Counted from the first letter of the stretch, positions 13,878-23,415 are shown. The stretch: DNA of 32,808 nucleotides from Clostridia bacterium (GCA_017397955.1 JAFQHL010000001.1:1-32808); one strand, 5' to 3'. Numbers and translations: made by a program. The notes: a model not told the origin generated them from the letters alone.

Positions 13878-16256
13878 CTAAGCGCGCAGTACAATACCTG
13901 CTTCTGCTTCCAAGCGGCGAAGGATATTTGCCACAGCTTTATCTGCATCCGCATCGTTCATAGTCTTGTCTGCCAAACGGAATACAAGGCTAAACGCAAC
14001 GCTCTTTTTGCCTTCGGCAACGCCAACACCCTTGTATACGTCAAACACTTTGATGCTTTCCAAAGCCTTGCCTGCGGATTTTCTTATCATATCCTCAACA
14101 GCACCTGCTTCAACGCTGTCATCCATAACAAGTGCTAAGTCGCGGGTAAGGGCAGGGAAGGCGGGCAACTTCTTAAACTGTTTGCTGTTATCAGCCATAT
14201 CAAGAAGTTCTTTTACATACAGCACAGCTGCATAAGTGCTCTTGCTAAGCCCGTATTCTGCCGCTACTGCAGGATGTATCTGACCCATTACGGCTAAAAC
14301 CTTATCACCTTTGCAAAGCTTTGCACATATACCGGGGTGGAATCCTGCTTCTTCACCGGAAACCACCTTATATGCTTTTACGTTAATGCTGTCAAGAAGA
14401 GCTTCCACATAACCCTTAAGGTCATAAAAGTCACCCTTACCATCCATGGCGATAACAAATTCCTTGCGCTCATCAGACATACCGTCTTCGGTGGGATAGT
14501 ATACGGTAGCACACTCAAACAAGCCAATGACCTCTGCTTTGCGGTTGCGGTTGTAAGCAACAACGTCCAGCATAGAGGGCAATGCCACGGTACGCATTAC
14601 AGATGTATCCTCACCCAAGGGGTTGATAAGCTTTATACTGTTTCTGCGTGCATCATCTGCCTCCATCCCTATCCTGTCATAAGCTTTGGGGGAGATAAAT
14701 GAGTAGGTCGCTATCTCATAGAAACCGTTTGCTACAGCCGCCGCTTTAAGGTCTGCTATAAGCTTTTGGCTCTTGCTGTACGCACCAACTGTAACCTCGC
14801 CCTTGAAAAGGGTGGAGGGGATCTTATTATAGCCGTAAAGTCTTGCAACTTCCTCGGCTATATCTGCTGTGCGCTCCATATCCATTCTGTAGGGGGGGAC
14901 AACAAGCTCGTCACCTTCTACAAACATTTCAAGGGGCTTAAGCATTTCAGCCATTTCCTCGCGGCTAAGCTCTATACCAAGCAAAGCGTTAACACGCTTA
15001 TAATCAAATGGGATCTTGCGGGGGGCAATATCTGCGTTGCATATATCTATTATACCCTCAGCTATGTCGCCGCACCCCAGCATTGCTACCAGCTCAAGTG
15101 CTCTTTCAAGGGCGGGAACGGTGTTGCATATTGGCAAGCCCTTTTCAAACTTACCGCTGCTTTCGGTTCTAAGCCCGCAATCTCTGGAGGTGTGACGGAT
15201 GCTTGCACGGTCAAAGTTTGCAGATTCAAATACTACGGTAACGGTGCTGTCAAGAATTTCGCTGTTAAGACCGCCCATAACGCCGGCAAGCGCAACAGGC
15301 TTTTCACCGTCTGCAATACAAAGCATATTTTCGGTAAGGTCATGCTCGTTACCGTCAAGGGTGGTAATGCGTTCACCCTTAGTAGCGTTGCGTACAACTA
15401 TCTTCTTGGAGGTTATATAGTTATAGTCAAACGCGTGCATCGGCTGACCGTACTCAAGCATTACATAGTTTGTTATATCAACAATATTGTTAATAGGACG
15501 AACGCCCGCCGCCCTAAGTCTTGCTCTAAGCCAAAGAGGGCTTGGTTCTATCTTTACGTTGGTGACAACCGCCGCGGAATAACGGGGGCAAAGCTTGGTG
15601 TTGCGTACATCTACGCTTATATAGTCATCAACCTTACCTGCAGCAGGGGATACAGCATATTTAGGTGCATTAAATGTAAAGGGCTTACCGATAGAAGCTG
15701 CCGCTTCTCTCGCAATACCTATAAAGCCCAAGCAGTCGGGACGGTTGAAGGTAAGCTCAAAGTCAATAACCTCGTCACGCATATTAAGTGCGTCGCGGAT
15801 ATCCTGACCATTGAAGCATTCTTCCTGAATAAGGAAAATGCCATCGTCTTCCGCATAAGGGAAGTCGTTAAGAGTAAGCCCTAACTCGTGGATAGAGCAA
15901 AGCATGCCTTCGGAGGGAAGTCCTCTAAGTTTGCCATTTTTAATCTTGGTGCCGTCAAAAAGAATCGCGCCGTCAAGACAAACGGGAACTTTTACGCCTG
16001 CAGAAACGTTGGTAGCGGCTGTGATTATCTGTACGGGTGCTTCTGCACCTACGTCTATTTTGCAAACGGTAAGTCTGTCAGCATCGGGATGCTTTTCTGT
16101 GGAAAGCACAGTGCCCACAACAATGTTCTGTAAATTTTCGGGCAATGTTTCCCAGCTTTCGGCTTTTGTGCCCGTATATGTCATAATGTCAGCAAGCTCT
16201 TTTGCGCTGATGCCGATATCTACAAAGTCTTTTATCCAATTAAGTGAAACTTTCAT
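13878..16256 (-). CDS. pheT: Phenylalanine-tRNA ligase beta subunit
   Basis: 792 residues, the normal length for bacterial PheT. It begins MKVSLNWIKDFVDIG; an OB-fold tRNA-binding domain lies about 40-150 (GTVLSTEKHPDADRLTVCKID). The B3/B4 editing region follows (about 205-385), then the B5 domain (about 400-475), the inactive synthetase-like core and a C-terminal FDX-ACB anticodon-binding domain (about 700-792, FPALTRDLALVMD). Together with PheS it forms the alpha2-beta2 enzyme that charges tRNA-Phe and edits mischarged Tyr-tRNA. It follows pheS by 15 bases. GGGAGGTACG upstream fits the ATG at 16256. No tRNA-dependent T-box leader is visible next to this gene or before the operon. Confidence 0.97.
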   Translation of the reverse strand: MKVSLNWIKDFVDIGISAKELADIMTYTGTKAESWETLPENLQNIVVGTVLSTEKHPDADRLTVCKIDVGAEAPVQIITAATNVSAGVKVPVCLDGAILFDGTKIKNGKLRGLPSEGMLCSIHELGLTLNDFPYAEDDGIFLIQEECFNGQDIRDALNMRDEVIDFELTFNRPDCLGFIGIAREAAASIGKPFTFNAPKYAVSPAAGKVDDYISVDVRNTKLCPRYSAAVVTNVKIEPSPLWLRARLRAAGVRPINNIVDITNYVMLEYGQPMHAFDYNYITSKKIVVRNATKGERITTLDGNEHDLTENMLCIADGEKPVALAGVMGGLNSEILDSTVTVVFESANFDRASIRHTSRDCGLRTESSGKFEKGLPICNTVPALERALELVAMLGCGDIAEGIIDICNADIAPRKIPFDYKRVNALLGIELSREEMAEMLKPLEMFVEGDELVVPPYRMDMERTADIAEEVARLYGYNKIPSTLFKGEVTVGAYSKSQKLIADLKAAAVANGFYEIATYSFISPKAYDRIGMEADDARRNSIKLINPLGEDTSVMRTVALPSMLDVVAYNRNRKAEVIGLFECATVYYPTEDGMSDERKEFVIAMDGKGDFYDLKGYVEALLDSINVKAYKVVSGEEAGFHPGICAKLCKGDKVLAVMGQIHPAVAAEYGLSKSTYAAVLYVKELLDMADNSKQFKKLPAFPALTRDLALVMDDSVEAGAVEDMIRKSAGKALESIKVFDVYKGVGVAEGKKSVAFSLVFRLADKTMNDADADKAVANILRRLEAEAGIVLRA

Positions 16257-16271
16257 GTTTTCGTACCTCCC

Positions 16272-17291
16272 TTAAAACTGCGACAGGAAGCGCAAATCGT
16301 TTTCGTAAAGATGGCGCATATCGTCAATACCGTATTTAATCATAACAACGCGTTCAAGACCAACGCCGAATGCAAAGCCGCTGTACACTTCGGGGTCAAT
16401 ACCGCAGTTTTCGAGCACGTGAGGGTGTACCATACCTGCGCCCAATATTTCTATCCAACCTTCGCCCTTACACAAACGGCAACCCTTGCCGCCACATACA
16501 AAGCAACTAACGTCTACTTCCGCAGAAGGCTCGGTGAACGGGAAGTTGTGAGGACGGAAACGGGTTCGGGTCTCTTCTCCAAAGTAAATCTTTGCAAATT
16601 GCTCAAGCGTACCCTTAAGGTCACCAAGGCTTATATCTTTGCCCACCACAAGCCCCTCCAATTGGTGGAACATGGGGGAGTGGGTACCGTCAACCTCGTC
16701 ACAGCGATAAACTCTGCCTGGAGAGATGATGCGAATGGGAGGTTGTTTGCCCTGCATAGCTCTTATCTGTACGGGAGAGGTTTGTGTACGCAAAAGCACT
16801 TCGGGAGAGATATAGAAAGTATCCTGAAAATCTCTGGAGGGGTGGTCTGCGGGAGCGTTAAGCGCATCAAAATTGTTATATGCCAGCTCAACCTCCGGCC
16901 CTTCCGCAATGGTAAAGCCCATTCCAACAAATATGTCGGACAAATCCTTTTCCACCTGAGAAAGTGGGTGAAGTCTGCCGGGCTTTTTGCTGTTGGCAGG
17001 AAGAGTAACGTCTACCTTTTCCTTTGCCAATCGAGCTTCAAGTTCCTTTGCCTTTATTTCTCCAAGCTTTGCATCAATGGCGGCTTCTATTTGGGCGCGC
17101 ACTTCGTTTGCAAGGGCACCTATAACAGGTCTTTCCTCGGGGCTTAATCCGCCCATACCTCTAAGAATAGCGGTAAGTGCACCCTTTTTACCTAAATAAG
17201 CAACCTGTGCCGCTTTAAGCGTAGGTTCATCTGCCGCGGTGTCCACCTCGGACAAAGCTTTTGTTAGTATCTCCTCAAGCTGTTTCTTCAT
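16272..17291 (-). CDS. pheS: Phenylalanine-tRNA ligase alpha subunit
   Basis: 339 residues, the usual length. An N-terminal coiled-coil tRNA-binding arm (about 1-85, with AYLGKKGALT) is followed by a class II synthetase catalytic domain. Motif 2 reads PGRVYRCDEVDGTHSPMFHQ, and motif 3 reads GVGLERVVM near the C-terminus. The short cysteine group CFVCGGKGCRLCKGEGW is typical of many bacterial PheS proteins. It catalyses phenylalanine activation and transfer to tRNA in complex with PheT. Its ATG overlaps the last four bases of the upstream DUF5685 gene, indicating translational coupling. Confidence 0.97.
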   Translation of the reverse strand: MKKQLEEILTKALSEVDTAADEPTLKAAQVAYLGKKGALTAILRGMGGLSPEERPVIGALANEVRAQIEAAIDAKLGEIKAKELEARLAKEKVDVTLPANSKKPGRLHPLSQVEKDLSDIFVGMGFTIAEGPEVELAYNNFDALNAPADHPSRDFQDTFYISPEVLLRTQTSPVQIRAMQGKQPPIRIISPGRVYRCDEVDGTHSPMFHQLEGLVVGKDISLGDLKGTLEQFAKIYFGEETRTRFRPHNFPFTEPSAEVDVSCFVCGGKGCRLCKGEGWIEILGAGMVHPHVLENCGIDPEVYSGFAFGVGLERVVMIKYGIDDMRHLYENDLRFLSQF

Positions 17292-18163
17292 AATTCTTCG
17301 CTTTCCTTTCGAGTATATGCGTATTTATCATAAATATCACCTACGGTCTTTTCCATGCCGTAGTGTGCAATATTTTGCAATATGTCAGTATAAACCGATG
17401 CTTCCGCAAGCCCTACTGCTGCGGAAAAACGCACGCCGCTTGCGCGCAAGGTCTGCGCTATTTCATCGGTTTTCGCCACCGCGCTCTCGTAGCTGCCGTA
17501 GTGGCGTATAAGGGGGTTAAACCGTCCATTTTCGCTGTCTGCCTTCAGGTCATCAACAGCATCGATTATGTATATGTATCTTCCTATATGATACCCCGCC
17601 TCGTAAGCAATGGCACCGGCGACACCTTCAAGCCCGTATGCGGCTATATGTGCCAAAGCCTTTGCCGCGTTGTCTGCGTACGTATCAAGACTGTGTTTTT
17701 CGCTGTCACCTTCAAGTCTTGCCAGCTCTGCCAAATGTGCTTTTAACTTTTCGTAAAGATCGGGATAAAGCTTTGCCGCTTTTTTGTTCATCCGTCTGAA
17801 AAGCGGGTACACCAACATTTTTTTAAAACGCTTAAAGCCTTTTTCGTCCTGTATGTCGTCCTCGGTTTTGCAAAAGCTAAGGCAGGCAAAGGCAGCCGCC
17901 GTGTAGGTAAATACCCCGTCGCAATCAAGTGCGGGCTTTTTTCTCATAGAGTAAAAACAAAACTTCTTGCAAATCTTTGGTTCTTCACCCTCCAAAGCCA
18001 GTCTAAGCGCGGCAAGTGCCGTAAAATCATAGCTTAAAAACAGGCGCGTAAGGCGTGATATACGTTTTCCGCCCGTGCGGCACAGGCCGCAGTATATAGC
18101 TTTGTACAATGTGTATTCCTTAACTAAAAGCTCTGCCGTAAATGGTTTTACATAGCCAAACAA
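17288..18163 (-). CDS. DUF5685 family protein, function unknown
   Basis: 291 residues, starting with the typical MFGYVKPFTAELLVKEY and the motif YKAIYCGLCR (Cys25, Cys28). Further cysteines at about 65, 69 and 81 (ICKKFCF ... LDCDG) could complete a metal or Fe-S site. The rest is mainly helical, with acidic-polar motifs such as YIYIIDAVDDLKAD, which loosely recall helical prenyltransferase-like folds. No signal peptide is present. The start appears to be a TTG at 18163, preceded at about ten bases by AAAGGTGG. It is the first gene of the pheS-pheT-ireB operon and overlaps pheS by four bases. Members in Firmicutes have no assigned function that I know. Confidence 0.85.
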   Translation of the reverse strand: MFGYVKPFTAELLVKEYTLYKAIYCGLCRTGGKRISRLTRLFLSYDFTALAALRLALEGEEPKICKKFCFYSMRKKPALDCDGVFTYTAAAFACLSFCKTEDDIQDEKGFKRFKKMLVYPLFRRMNKKAAKLYPDLYEKLKAHLAELARLEGDSEKHSLDTYADNAAKALAHIAAYGLEGVAGAIAYEAGYHIGRYIYIIDAVDDLKADSENGRFNPLIRHYGSYESAVAKTDEIAQTLRASGVRFSAAVGLAEASVYTDILQNIAHYGMEKTVGDIYDKYAYTRKESEEL

Positions 18164-18186
18164 AACACAACGCCACCTTTCTTTTC

Positions 18187-18215
18187 AGTCTAGCATAAAA
18201 TGCCTTTTTTGGCAA
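18187..18215 (-). promoter_or_regulatory. Likely sigma-A promoter of the DUF5685-pheST-ireB operon
   Basis: On the minus strand TTGCCA (18215-18210) and TAGACT (18192-18187) are separated by 17 bases, matching consensus in 5 of 6 and 4 of 6 positions. The site lies 23 bases from the TTG start. Confidence 0.5.
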
Positions 18216-18357
18216 TAGCTTTTTTCGCTTTTTTACATTAGTTATTATAAAAAAATAAAAAAATTAAAGGAGAATTTATTTTTTTGGCGTATATTATCTA
18301 AAGTAAAGGGTTATTGTGCCCATTCCTACACTAATCTCAAAAGGCAGGTGCGTTATT

Positions 18358-19356
18358 GTGGATTCAAAAAATATGACCTTGCTTATGGAAGAAACCCAGC
18401 TTTGCGGCAGAGCTTTTAAAACCGCAAACACCGCGGGCAGACTTCGCTATGCGGAACCGTGCCCTGTCAGGACGGAGTTTCAGCGAGATAGAGACAGGAT
18501 AACTCACAGCAAATCCTTCCGCAGACTTATGCATAAGATGCAGGTGTTTATAGACCCCAAGGACGACCATTATCGTACGCGCCTTACCCATACTCTTGAA
18601 GTAGTCCAGATTGCGCGTACACTTGCCCGCGCTTTGCGCCTTAATGAGGATTTGACAGAGGCGGCGGCACTGGGGCACGACTTGGGTCACACTCCCTTCG
18701 GCCATAGTGGCGAGCGCGCTCTTGACCAGATTATGGCGGGTGGATTCCGCCATTACGAGCAAAGCCTTAGAGTGGTGGACACCCTGGAAAACGACGGTGC
18801 GGGGCTTAACCTTACTGCCGAGGTGCGTGACGGTATACTTAACCATTCCGGCAAGATGAAAGCGGCAACGCTGGAAGGTCAGCTTGTGAAATTTGCAGAC
18901 CGCATAGCCTACATAAACCACGATATAGACGATGCTTTTCGTGCGGGTTTGCTAAAACCTTCGGATATCCCCGAGGATTTAAGTGCAATGCTTGGCGACA
19001 CACACAGCAAGCGGATAACCACTATGGTATCTGCGGTTATAGCGGGGGGCACCGAAGGTGATATATGTATGGTAGAGCCTTATGGTTCTGCTATGATGGC
19101 ACTTAGAGAGTTTATGTTTGAAAAAGTATATACCAGTCCTCTTGCGAAAAGTGAGGACAGTAAGGTGGCACTGCTTATAGAGTATTTGTTTGAATATTAC
19201 AAAAAGAATCCGCAAAAATTGCCGCCGGAAAACAGACAGATGATAGAGCGTGACGGTGAAGAAAGGTGCATTTGTGATCATATTGCCGCCATGACTGATA
19301 GATATGCCATTTCCACTTTTGAGGAAATATACGTGCCCAAGGTGTGGAGCATCTAG
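18358..19356 (+). CDS. Deoxyguanosinetriphosphate triphosphohydrolase-like HD protein
   Basis: 332 residues from the chosen GTG at 18358, seven bases after AGGTG; an in-frame GTG at 18316 and an ATG at 18373 are alternatives. The HD-domain metal site is visible: His78 in RTRLTHTLEV and His107-Asp108 in ALGHDLGHTPFGHSGE. The N-terminal CPVRTEFQRDRDRITHSKSFRRL and the HYRTRLTHTLEV block are diagnostic of the Dgt family. These enzymes hydrolyse dNTPs, classically dGTP, to the nucleoside and triphosphate, and control dNTP pools. It is followed 20 bases later by dnaG, an arrangement common in Clostridia and sensible for replication. Exact substrate is uncertain, so it is labelled Dgt-like. Confidence 0.9.
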   Translation: MDSKNMTLLMEETQLCGRAFKTANTAGRLRYAEPCPVRTEFQRDRDRITHSKSFRRLMHKMQVFIDPKDDHYRTRLTHTLEVVQIARTLARALRLNEDLTEAAALGHDLGHTPFGHSGERALDQIMAGGFRHYEQSLRVVDTLENDGAGLNLTAEVRDGILNHSGKMKAATLEGQLVKFADRIAYINHDIDDAFRAGLLKPSDIPEDLSAMLGDTHSKRITTMVSAVIAGGTEGDICMVEPYGSAMMALREFMFEKVYTSPLAKSEDSKVALLIEYLFEYYKKNPQKLPPENRQMIERDGEERCICDHIAAMTDRYAISTFEEIYVPKVWSI

Positions 19357-19375
19357 GGCAAGAGGGGAGCAATAA

Positions 19376-21154
19376 ATGGCTTTTTCCCAAGGATTTTTGG
19401 AAGAGATAAAAGACAGAAACGACATTATAGATATTGTGTCCCAATACGTGGCGCTTAAGCGCGCAAGCAGCGTTATGATAGGGCTTTGCCCTTTTCATAA
19501 CGAAAAAACGCCGTCTTTTACGGTGTTTCCCAAAACGCGCAGCTACTATTGCTTCGGTTGCGGTGCAGGCGGTGACGTTGTAAGCTTCACAATGGCAATG
19601 GGCGGTTTTTCTTACCCCGAAGCGGTGGAGCATCTTGCAAACCGAGTAGGCTTGCAAATGGAGGATACAGAGGACAAGCCGGTTAACCGTGTCCGCCGCG
19701 ACCGCGTTGTTGCCGCGACAACGGAGGCGGCAAGGTTTTATCACAGGTGTCTTAACGCACCGATGGGACAGGCAGCGCGGGACTATTTGGAAAAGCGTGC
19801 TTTAAGCAGTCTTACCGTACGCCGTTTTGGCATAGGATTTGCGCCCGATAGCTGGGATATGCTTGCAAAGCATTTGACGGCACAGGGCTTTACCGTTGAA
19901 GAGCTGGAGGCGGCATTTCTGTGCCGCAGGGGCAAAAACGGCGGGCTTTACGATATATTCCGTAACCGTATAGCCTTTCCGCTGATAGATATAAACGGTG
20001 ATGTTTTGGGTTTTTCTGCCCGCAGGCTTAATGAAGCTGATGACAGAAAATACGTTAATACATCCGACACGCCCGCTTTTAAAAAAAGCAGGTTTGTGTT
20101 TGGCATGAATATGGCAAAATCTTTCGGCGAGGACAGCCTTATTATGTGCGAGGGCTGTATGGATGCGGTGGCGTTACATCAAGCAGGTTTTGGTAACGCA
20201 GTTGCTACTTTGGGTACCGCCATAACGTCAGAACAGGCGCGGCTTATAGCCCGCCACGCCAAAACCGTGTATCTGTCATACGACAGCGACGGCGCAGGTA
20301 AAAACGCTACGCTTAAAGGTATAAAATTGTTAAGCGAGGTAGGCGTAGGTGCCAAAATACTGGATTTGGGTGCAACAAAGGACCCCGATGAGTATATTAA
20401 GCAATTCGGTGCAGAAGCATTTCGAAGGGTTATAAAAGGCTCTACGGGGCAAATGGATTATAAGCTTAAAGAGATAGCGGAAGGCTTTAATATGAGTCTA
20501 CCGGAAGAAAAGCTTAGGGCTTTTGATCGAATGTGTGCTTATGCCGCTACTTTAAGCGGTAAGGCGGAAAGGGAGATTTGCGCTGCCCGTATAGGGGAGC
20601 ATTGCGGCGTAAGCCTTTCGGCAGTGCTTGAAAGTGTAGAGCGAAAGCTTCTTATATCTGCAAGGCGTGTAAAAAAGGAAGAAGCGGGCAGAGAAATGCA
20701 AAACTCACTTGGCTTTGGAGACAAGGTTAATCGCGACCGGGTTAAACTGCCTGCCGCGGTTATGATAGAAGAACGGATTTTGGGTATGCTTTTGTTTAAG
20801 CCGGAGTTGTATCCGCCCGCGGCGGAAAAACTTACGGAAAACAGCTTTGTAACAGAGTTTTCGGCAAAGGTTTTCAGACTTTTTGCTGAGGATTTTGCAT
20901 CAGGCAGAGAGCCGATACTGTCAAAGGACGGTGTGTTGACACCTGAGGAGCTTTCACGGGTTACGGGAATGCTTGCGTCAAGGCAGGCGGTAAACGATAA
21001 CAGCCCTACCGCTCTTGCGGCGTGTATACAGGCACTTGAGCGCGAAAAACTAAAAGCGGATTACGATGCGGATATCTCGGAAAGAGGTGCCGCAGCGTTG
21101 GAAGAATATATAGCTAAACTTAAGGAAAAAAAGAAATCTTCGGAGGATAAATAA
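19376..21154 (+). CDS. dnaG: DNA primase
   Basis: 592 residues, normal for DnaG. The N-terminal CHC2 zinc finger shows Cys38, His41, Cys59 and Cys62 (CPFHNEKTPSF ... YYCFGCGAGGD). The RNA-polymerase core follows, with a TOPRIM domain about 255-335 (LIMCEGCMDAVALHQAGF and LSYDSDGAGKNA). The C-terminal part should contact DnaB helicase. It makes RNA primers for lagging-strand synthesis. The ATG at 19376 has AGAGGGGAG upstream. It lies between the Dgt-like gene and sigA, the classical macromolecular synthesis arrangement (dnaG-sigA) of Firmicutes. Confidence 0.97.
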   Translation: MAFSQGFLEEIKDRNDIIDIVSQYVALKRASSVMIGLCPFHNEKTPSFTVFPKTRSYYCFGCGAGGDVVSFTMAMGGFSYPEAVEHLANRVGLQMEDTEDKPVNRVRRDRVVAATTEAARFYHRCLNAPMGQAARDYLEKRALSSLTVRRFGIGFAPDSWDMLAKHLTAQGFTVEELEAAFLCRRGKNGGLYDIFRNRIAFPLIDINGDVLGFSARRLNEADDRKYVNTSDTPAFKKSRFVFGMNMAKSFGEDSLIMCEGCMDAVALHQAGFGNAVATLGTAITSEQARLIARHAKTVYLSYDSDGAGKNATLKGIKLLSEVGVGAKILDLGATKDPDEYIKQFGAEAFRRVIKGSTGQMDYKLKEIAEGFNMSLPEEKLRAFDRMCAYAATLSGKAEREICAARIGEHCGVSLSAVLESVERKLLISARRVKKEEAGREMQNSLGFGDKVNRDRVKLPAAVMIEERILGMLLFKPELYPPAAEKLTENSFVTEFSAKVFRLFAEDFASGREPILSKDGVLTPEELSRVTGMLASRQAVNDNSPTALAACIQALEREKLKADYDADISERGAAALEEYIAKLKEKKKSSEDK

Positions 21155-21157
21155 ACG

Positions 21158-22273
21158 ATGGAAAACAAAGAAAAGAAGACCGTAAAGGCAGGTCTTGAAA
21201 CAACGGTGAATGTTAACCTTATAGATGAAAAAAGTACCTTGACGTCCGGTGAGTTTTTGGATATGCTTGACGGTGCAGACTGTACCATAGAGCTTTTCGA
21301 AAAGCTTGTTGCAGAGTTTGATGCAAAAGGTATAGAGATAGTTAATGACCACGAAAACAGCATATTTGAAGACGTGGACGAAGAAGCCGAAGACCTTGAA
21401 AAATGCCAGGAGGATGTGGACGAGCTTTTGTCCAAGGACGGCCTTCCTATGGACGACCCCGTGCGTATGTACCTTAAGGAAATAGGTAAGGTGCCCCTTC
21501 TTTCTGCGGATAAGGAGCTGGAACTGGCGTGTAAGATGGCGGCCGGCGATACTATGGCAAAGCAACAGCTTGTAGAGGCTAACCTTCGTCTTGTTGTAAG
21601 TATAGCAAAGCGTTACGTAAACCGCGGTATGTTCTTCCTTGACCTTATACAGGAGGGAAACCTTGGTCTTATGCGTGCTGTTGAAAAATTTGATTATAAC
21701 AAGGGCTATAAATTTTCCACTTACGCTACTTGGTGGATACGTCAGGCCATAACCCGTGCAATAGCCGATCAGGCAAGAACAATCCGTATCCCTGTTCATA
21801 TGGTGGAAACCATCAATAAAGTACTTCGCGTTTCCCGTCAGTTGCTTCAGGATTTGGGCAGAGACGCTACTGCAGATGAGATTGCGGAAGAGATAAATAT
21901 GCCCGTTGAAAAGGTAAGGGAAATTTTGAAGATTGCCCAAGAACCTGTTTCCTTGGAAATGCCTATAGGCGAGGAAGAAGACAGCCATTTGGGTGACTTT
22001 ATTGCGGACGACAACACTCCCGCACCTGCCGATGCCGCATCTTATACAATGCTCCGTGAGCAACTTTTGGAGGTGCTTCACACTCTTACTCCCAGAGAAG
22101 AGAACGTGCTTAAACTTCGCTTTGGTCTTGAGGACGGCAGACCCCGCACTTTGGAAGAGGTTGGTAAGGCTTTTGATATTACAAGAGAGCGTATACGTCA
22201 GATAGAGGCAAAGGCGCTTCGTAAGCTTCGTCATCCCAGCCGTTCCAAGAAACTTAGGGATTATCTTGAATAA
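21158..22273 (+). CDS. sigA: Primary sigma factor SigA/RpoD
   Basis: 371 residues, the Firmicutes size for SigA. After an acidic N-terminal region, region 1.2 begins [18 protein letters not shown]. Region 2 is recognisable in [19 protein letters not shown] and [18 protein letters not shown] (core binding and -10 recognition). Region 3 follows, and region 4 carries the helix-turn-helix [20 protein letters not shown] that reads the -35 box. It starts three bases after the dnaG stop with GGAGG in the end of dnaG, so the two are coupled. It fits the TTGACA/TATAAT promoters found in this window. Confidence 0.97.
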   Translation: MENKEKKTVKAGLETTVNVNLIDEKSTLTSGEFLDMLDGADCTIELFEKLVAEFDAKGIEIVNDHENSIFEDVDEEAEDLEKCQEDVDELLSKDGLPMDDPVRMYLKEIGKVPLLSADKELELACKMAAGDTMAKQQLVEANLRLVVSIAKRYVNRGMFFLDLIQEGNLGLMRAVEKFDYNKGYKFSTYATWWIRQAITRAIADQARTIRIPVHMVETINKVLRVSRQLLQDLGRDATADEIAEEINMPVEKVREILKIAQEPVSLEMPIGEEEDSHLGDFIADDNTPAPADAASYTMLREQLLEVLHTLTPREENVLKLRFGLEDGRPRTLEEVGKAFDITRERIRQIEAKALRKLRHPSRSKKLRDYLE

Positions 22274-22315
22274 AAAGCATTTGTTCGCGCATTTTTGGAA
22301 AGGTAAGTTGTTTTA

Positions 22316-22900
22316 ATGAAAAACCCTTATACAGTGCTTGGTGTTTCTGAAAACGCCACGGAAGAAGAAATAAAAAAGGCGTACCGCGCCCTTGCCAAAA
22401 AGTATCATCCTGATAATTACGACGACAGTAATCCTCTTAAGGATTTGGCTGCAGAGAAAATGAGGGAGATTAACGAGGCTTATGACAGTATCCGCAACAA
22501 GCGAACAAGCGGAAGCAATAGCAATGGCGGTTACGGCGGGTCTTACAGCGGCAGTAGTGAGTATTATCGTATACGTACTCTTATAACTCAGGGTAGGTAT
22601 ACGGAGGCGGGCAGGTATCTTGATATGAAGCCGCAGGGAGAACGTAATGCAGAATGGTTCTTTCTTAAAGGTACGGTTCTTGTTAAAAAAGGCTATTTGC
22701 TTGACGGAACCGATTACATACGCCGGGCTTGCGATATGGAGCCTGATAATGCCGAATACAGGAACGCATACATTATGTTAACCAGAAACAGCTACAGCCC
22801 TTATGGCGGAGGTAGGACGGTGCACAGCACTGGTTGCTCCGGCTGTGATATTTGTATGGGGCTTATGTGTATGGAAATGTGTTGCAGTTGTTGCAGGTAG
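22316..22900 (+). CDS. Small J-domain protein with TPR-like middle and cysteine-rich tail
   Basis: 194 residues. Residues 3-65 are a J-domain with the HPD motif at 31-33 ([10 protein letters not shown]), so it should stimulate an Hsp70 (DnaK). A Gly/Ser linker (about 62-85) leads to a helical, TPR-like segment (about 85-160, [15 protein letters not shown] and [15 protein letters not shown]). The last 24 residues hold eight cysteines in [17 protein letters not shown] and SCC. It lacks the DnaJ central zinc domain and is not DnaJ itself. The cysteine tail may bind metal or a lipid/membrane partner; this is speculation. It follows sigA by 42 bases with no terminator. A membrane protein gene starts three bases after its stop. 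Confidence 0.85.
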   Translation: MKNPYTVLGVSENATEEEIKKAYRALAKKYHPDNYDDSNPLKDLAAEKMREINEAYDSIRNKRTSGSNSNGGYGGSYSGSSEYYRIRTLITQGRYTEAGRYLDMKPQGERNAEWFFLKGTVLVKKGYLLDGTDYIRRACDMEPDNAEYRNAYIMLTRNSYSPYGGGRTVHSTGCSGCDICMGLMCMEMCCSCCR

Positions 22901-22903
22901 ACC

Positions 22904-23410
22904 ATGAAAAGAACAAAAAGAGTGGCAGAGTGCGGTATGCTTGCGGCACTCAGTATAATAATGCTTTTGTTGGGCGCAGTTTTTGAGCCTTTGGATTTAA
23001 CCACCGCTTTTCTGGCGGGCTTTGCCGTGTTGGCGGTAAGGCTTCGTTGGGGTAGGGGGAGTAGCCTGTTGTTGTATTTTGTTACTGCAACCTTAGCGTT
23101 TTTGTTGTTGCATAACAAGTTGCCCGTGGTTTTGTATTTGTTTTACGGCGGGCTTTACCCTATAGTTAAGGTGGAATGTGAAAGGGCTTTGAGCAGAAGT
23201 TTGCAATGGCTTGTAAAAATAGCATTTTCCTGCCTTGCGTATACCGCAATGATATTCGTTTCTTTAAATGTTTTCGGTTTAACCAATATGGATTTTACGT
23301 ATAGCATTCCAGCCTATATAGCGGTTGCATTTGTAACTCTTTGCGTTGATGTGGCGGTGGGAATGATAATACAGCAGTTTGGACACGTACTGCTTCGCAA
23401 ACGCAAGTGA
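22904..23410 (+). CDS. Integral membrane protein, function unknown
   Basis: 168 residues, strongly hydrophobic with about five membrane segments (roughly 10-30, 32-48, 54-72, 100-122 and 130-155). A short cytoplasmic basic N-terminus (MKRTKRVAE) and a basic C-terminus (LLRKRK) imply inside-positive topology. Motifs such as AECGMLAALSIIMLLLGAV and LLYLFYGGLYPIVKVECER-like segments recall small Clostridia membrane proteins of the ECF-substrate-component or DUF2232 kind, but I cannot assign it. The ATG sits three bases after the J-domain gene stop, implying co-translation. It is the last gene before the strong promoter of the yicC operon. Confidence 0.78.
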   Translation: MKRTKRVAECGMLAALSIIMLLLGAVFEPLDLTTAFLAGFAVLAVRLRWGRGSSLLLYFVTATLAFLLLHNKLPVVLYLFYGGLYPIVKVECERALSRSLQWLVKIAFSCLAYTAMIFVSLNVFGLTNMDFTYSIPAYIAVAFVTLCVDVAVGMIIQQFGHVLLRKRK

Positions 23411-23415
23411 AGCAC

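Noticed and set aside
14766..15884. 372-codon plus-strand frame opposite pheT
   Set aside because: It is antisense to a well-supported essential gene, lacks a recognisable domain, and arises from codon bias of pheT.
16311..17147. 278-codon plus-strand frame opposite pheS
   Set aside because: It is a shadow of pheS with no supporting start signals.
18260..18357. Promoter for the dgt-dnaG-sigA unit near TATATT/TATTAT (18290-18297)
   Set aside because: -10-like boxes exist, but no acceptable -35 box lies 16-18 bases upstream. An AAAGGAGAATTT stretch recalls a sigma-H -35 but no partner box was found.
21050..22234. 394-codon minus-strand frame opposite sigA
   Set aside because: It is antisense to sigA, is Phe/Leu/His-rich with no domain, and has no ribosome site.
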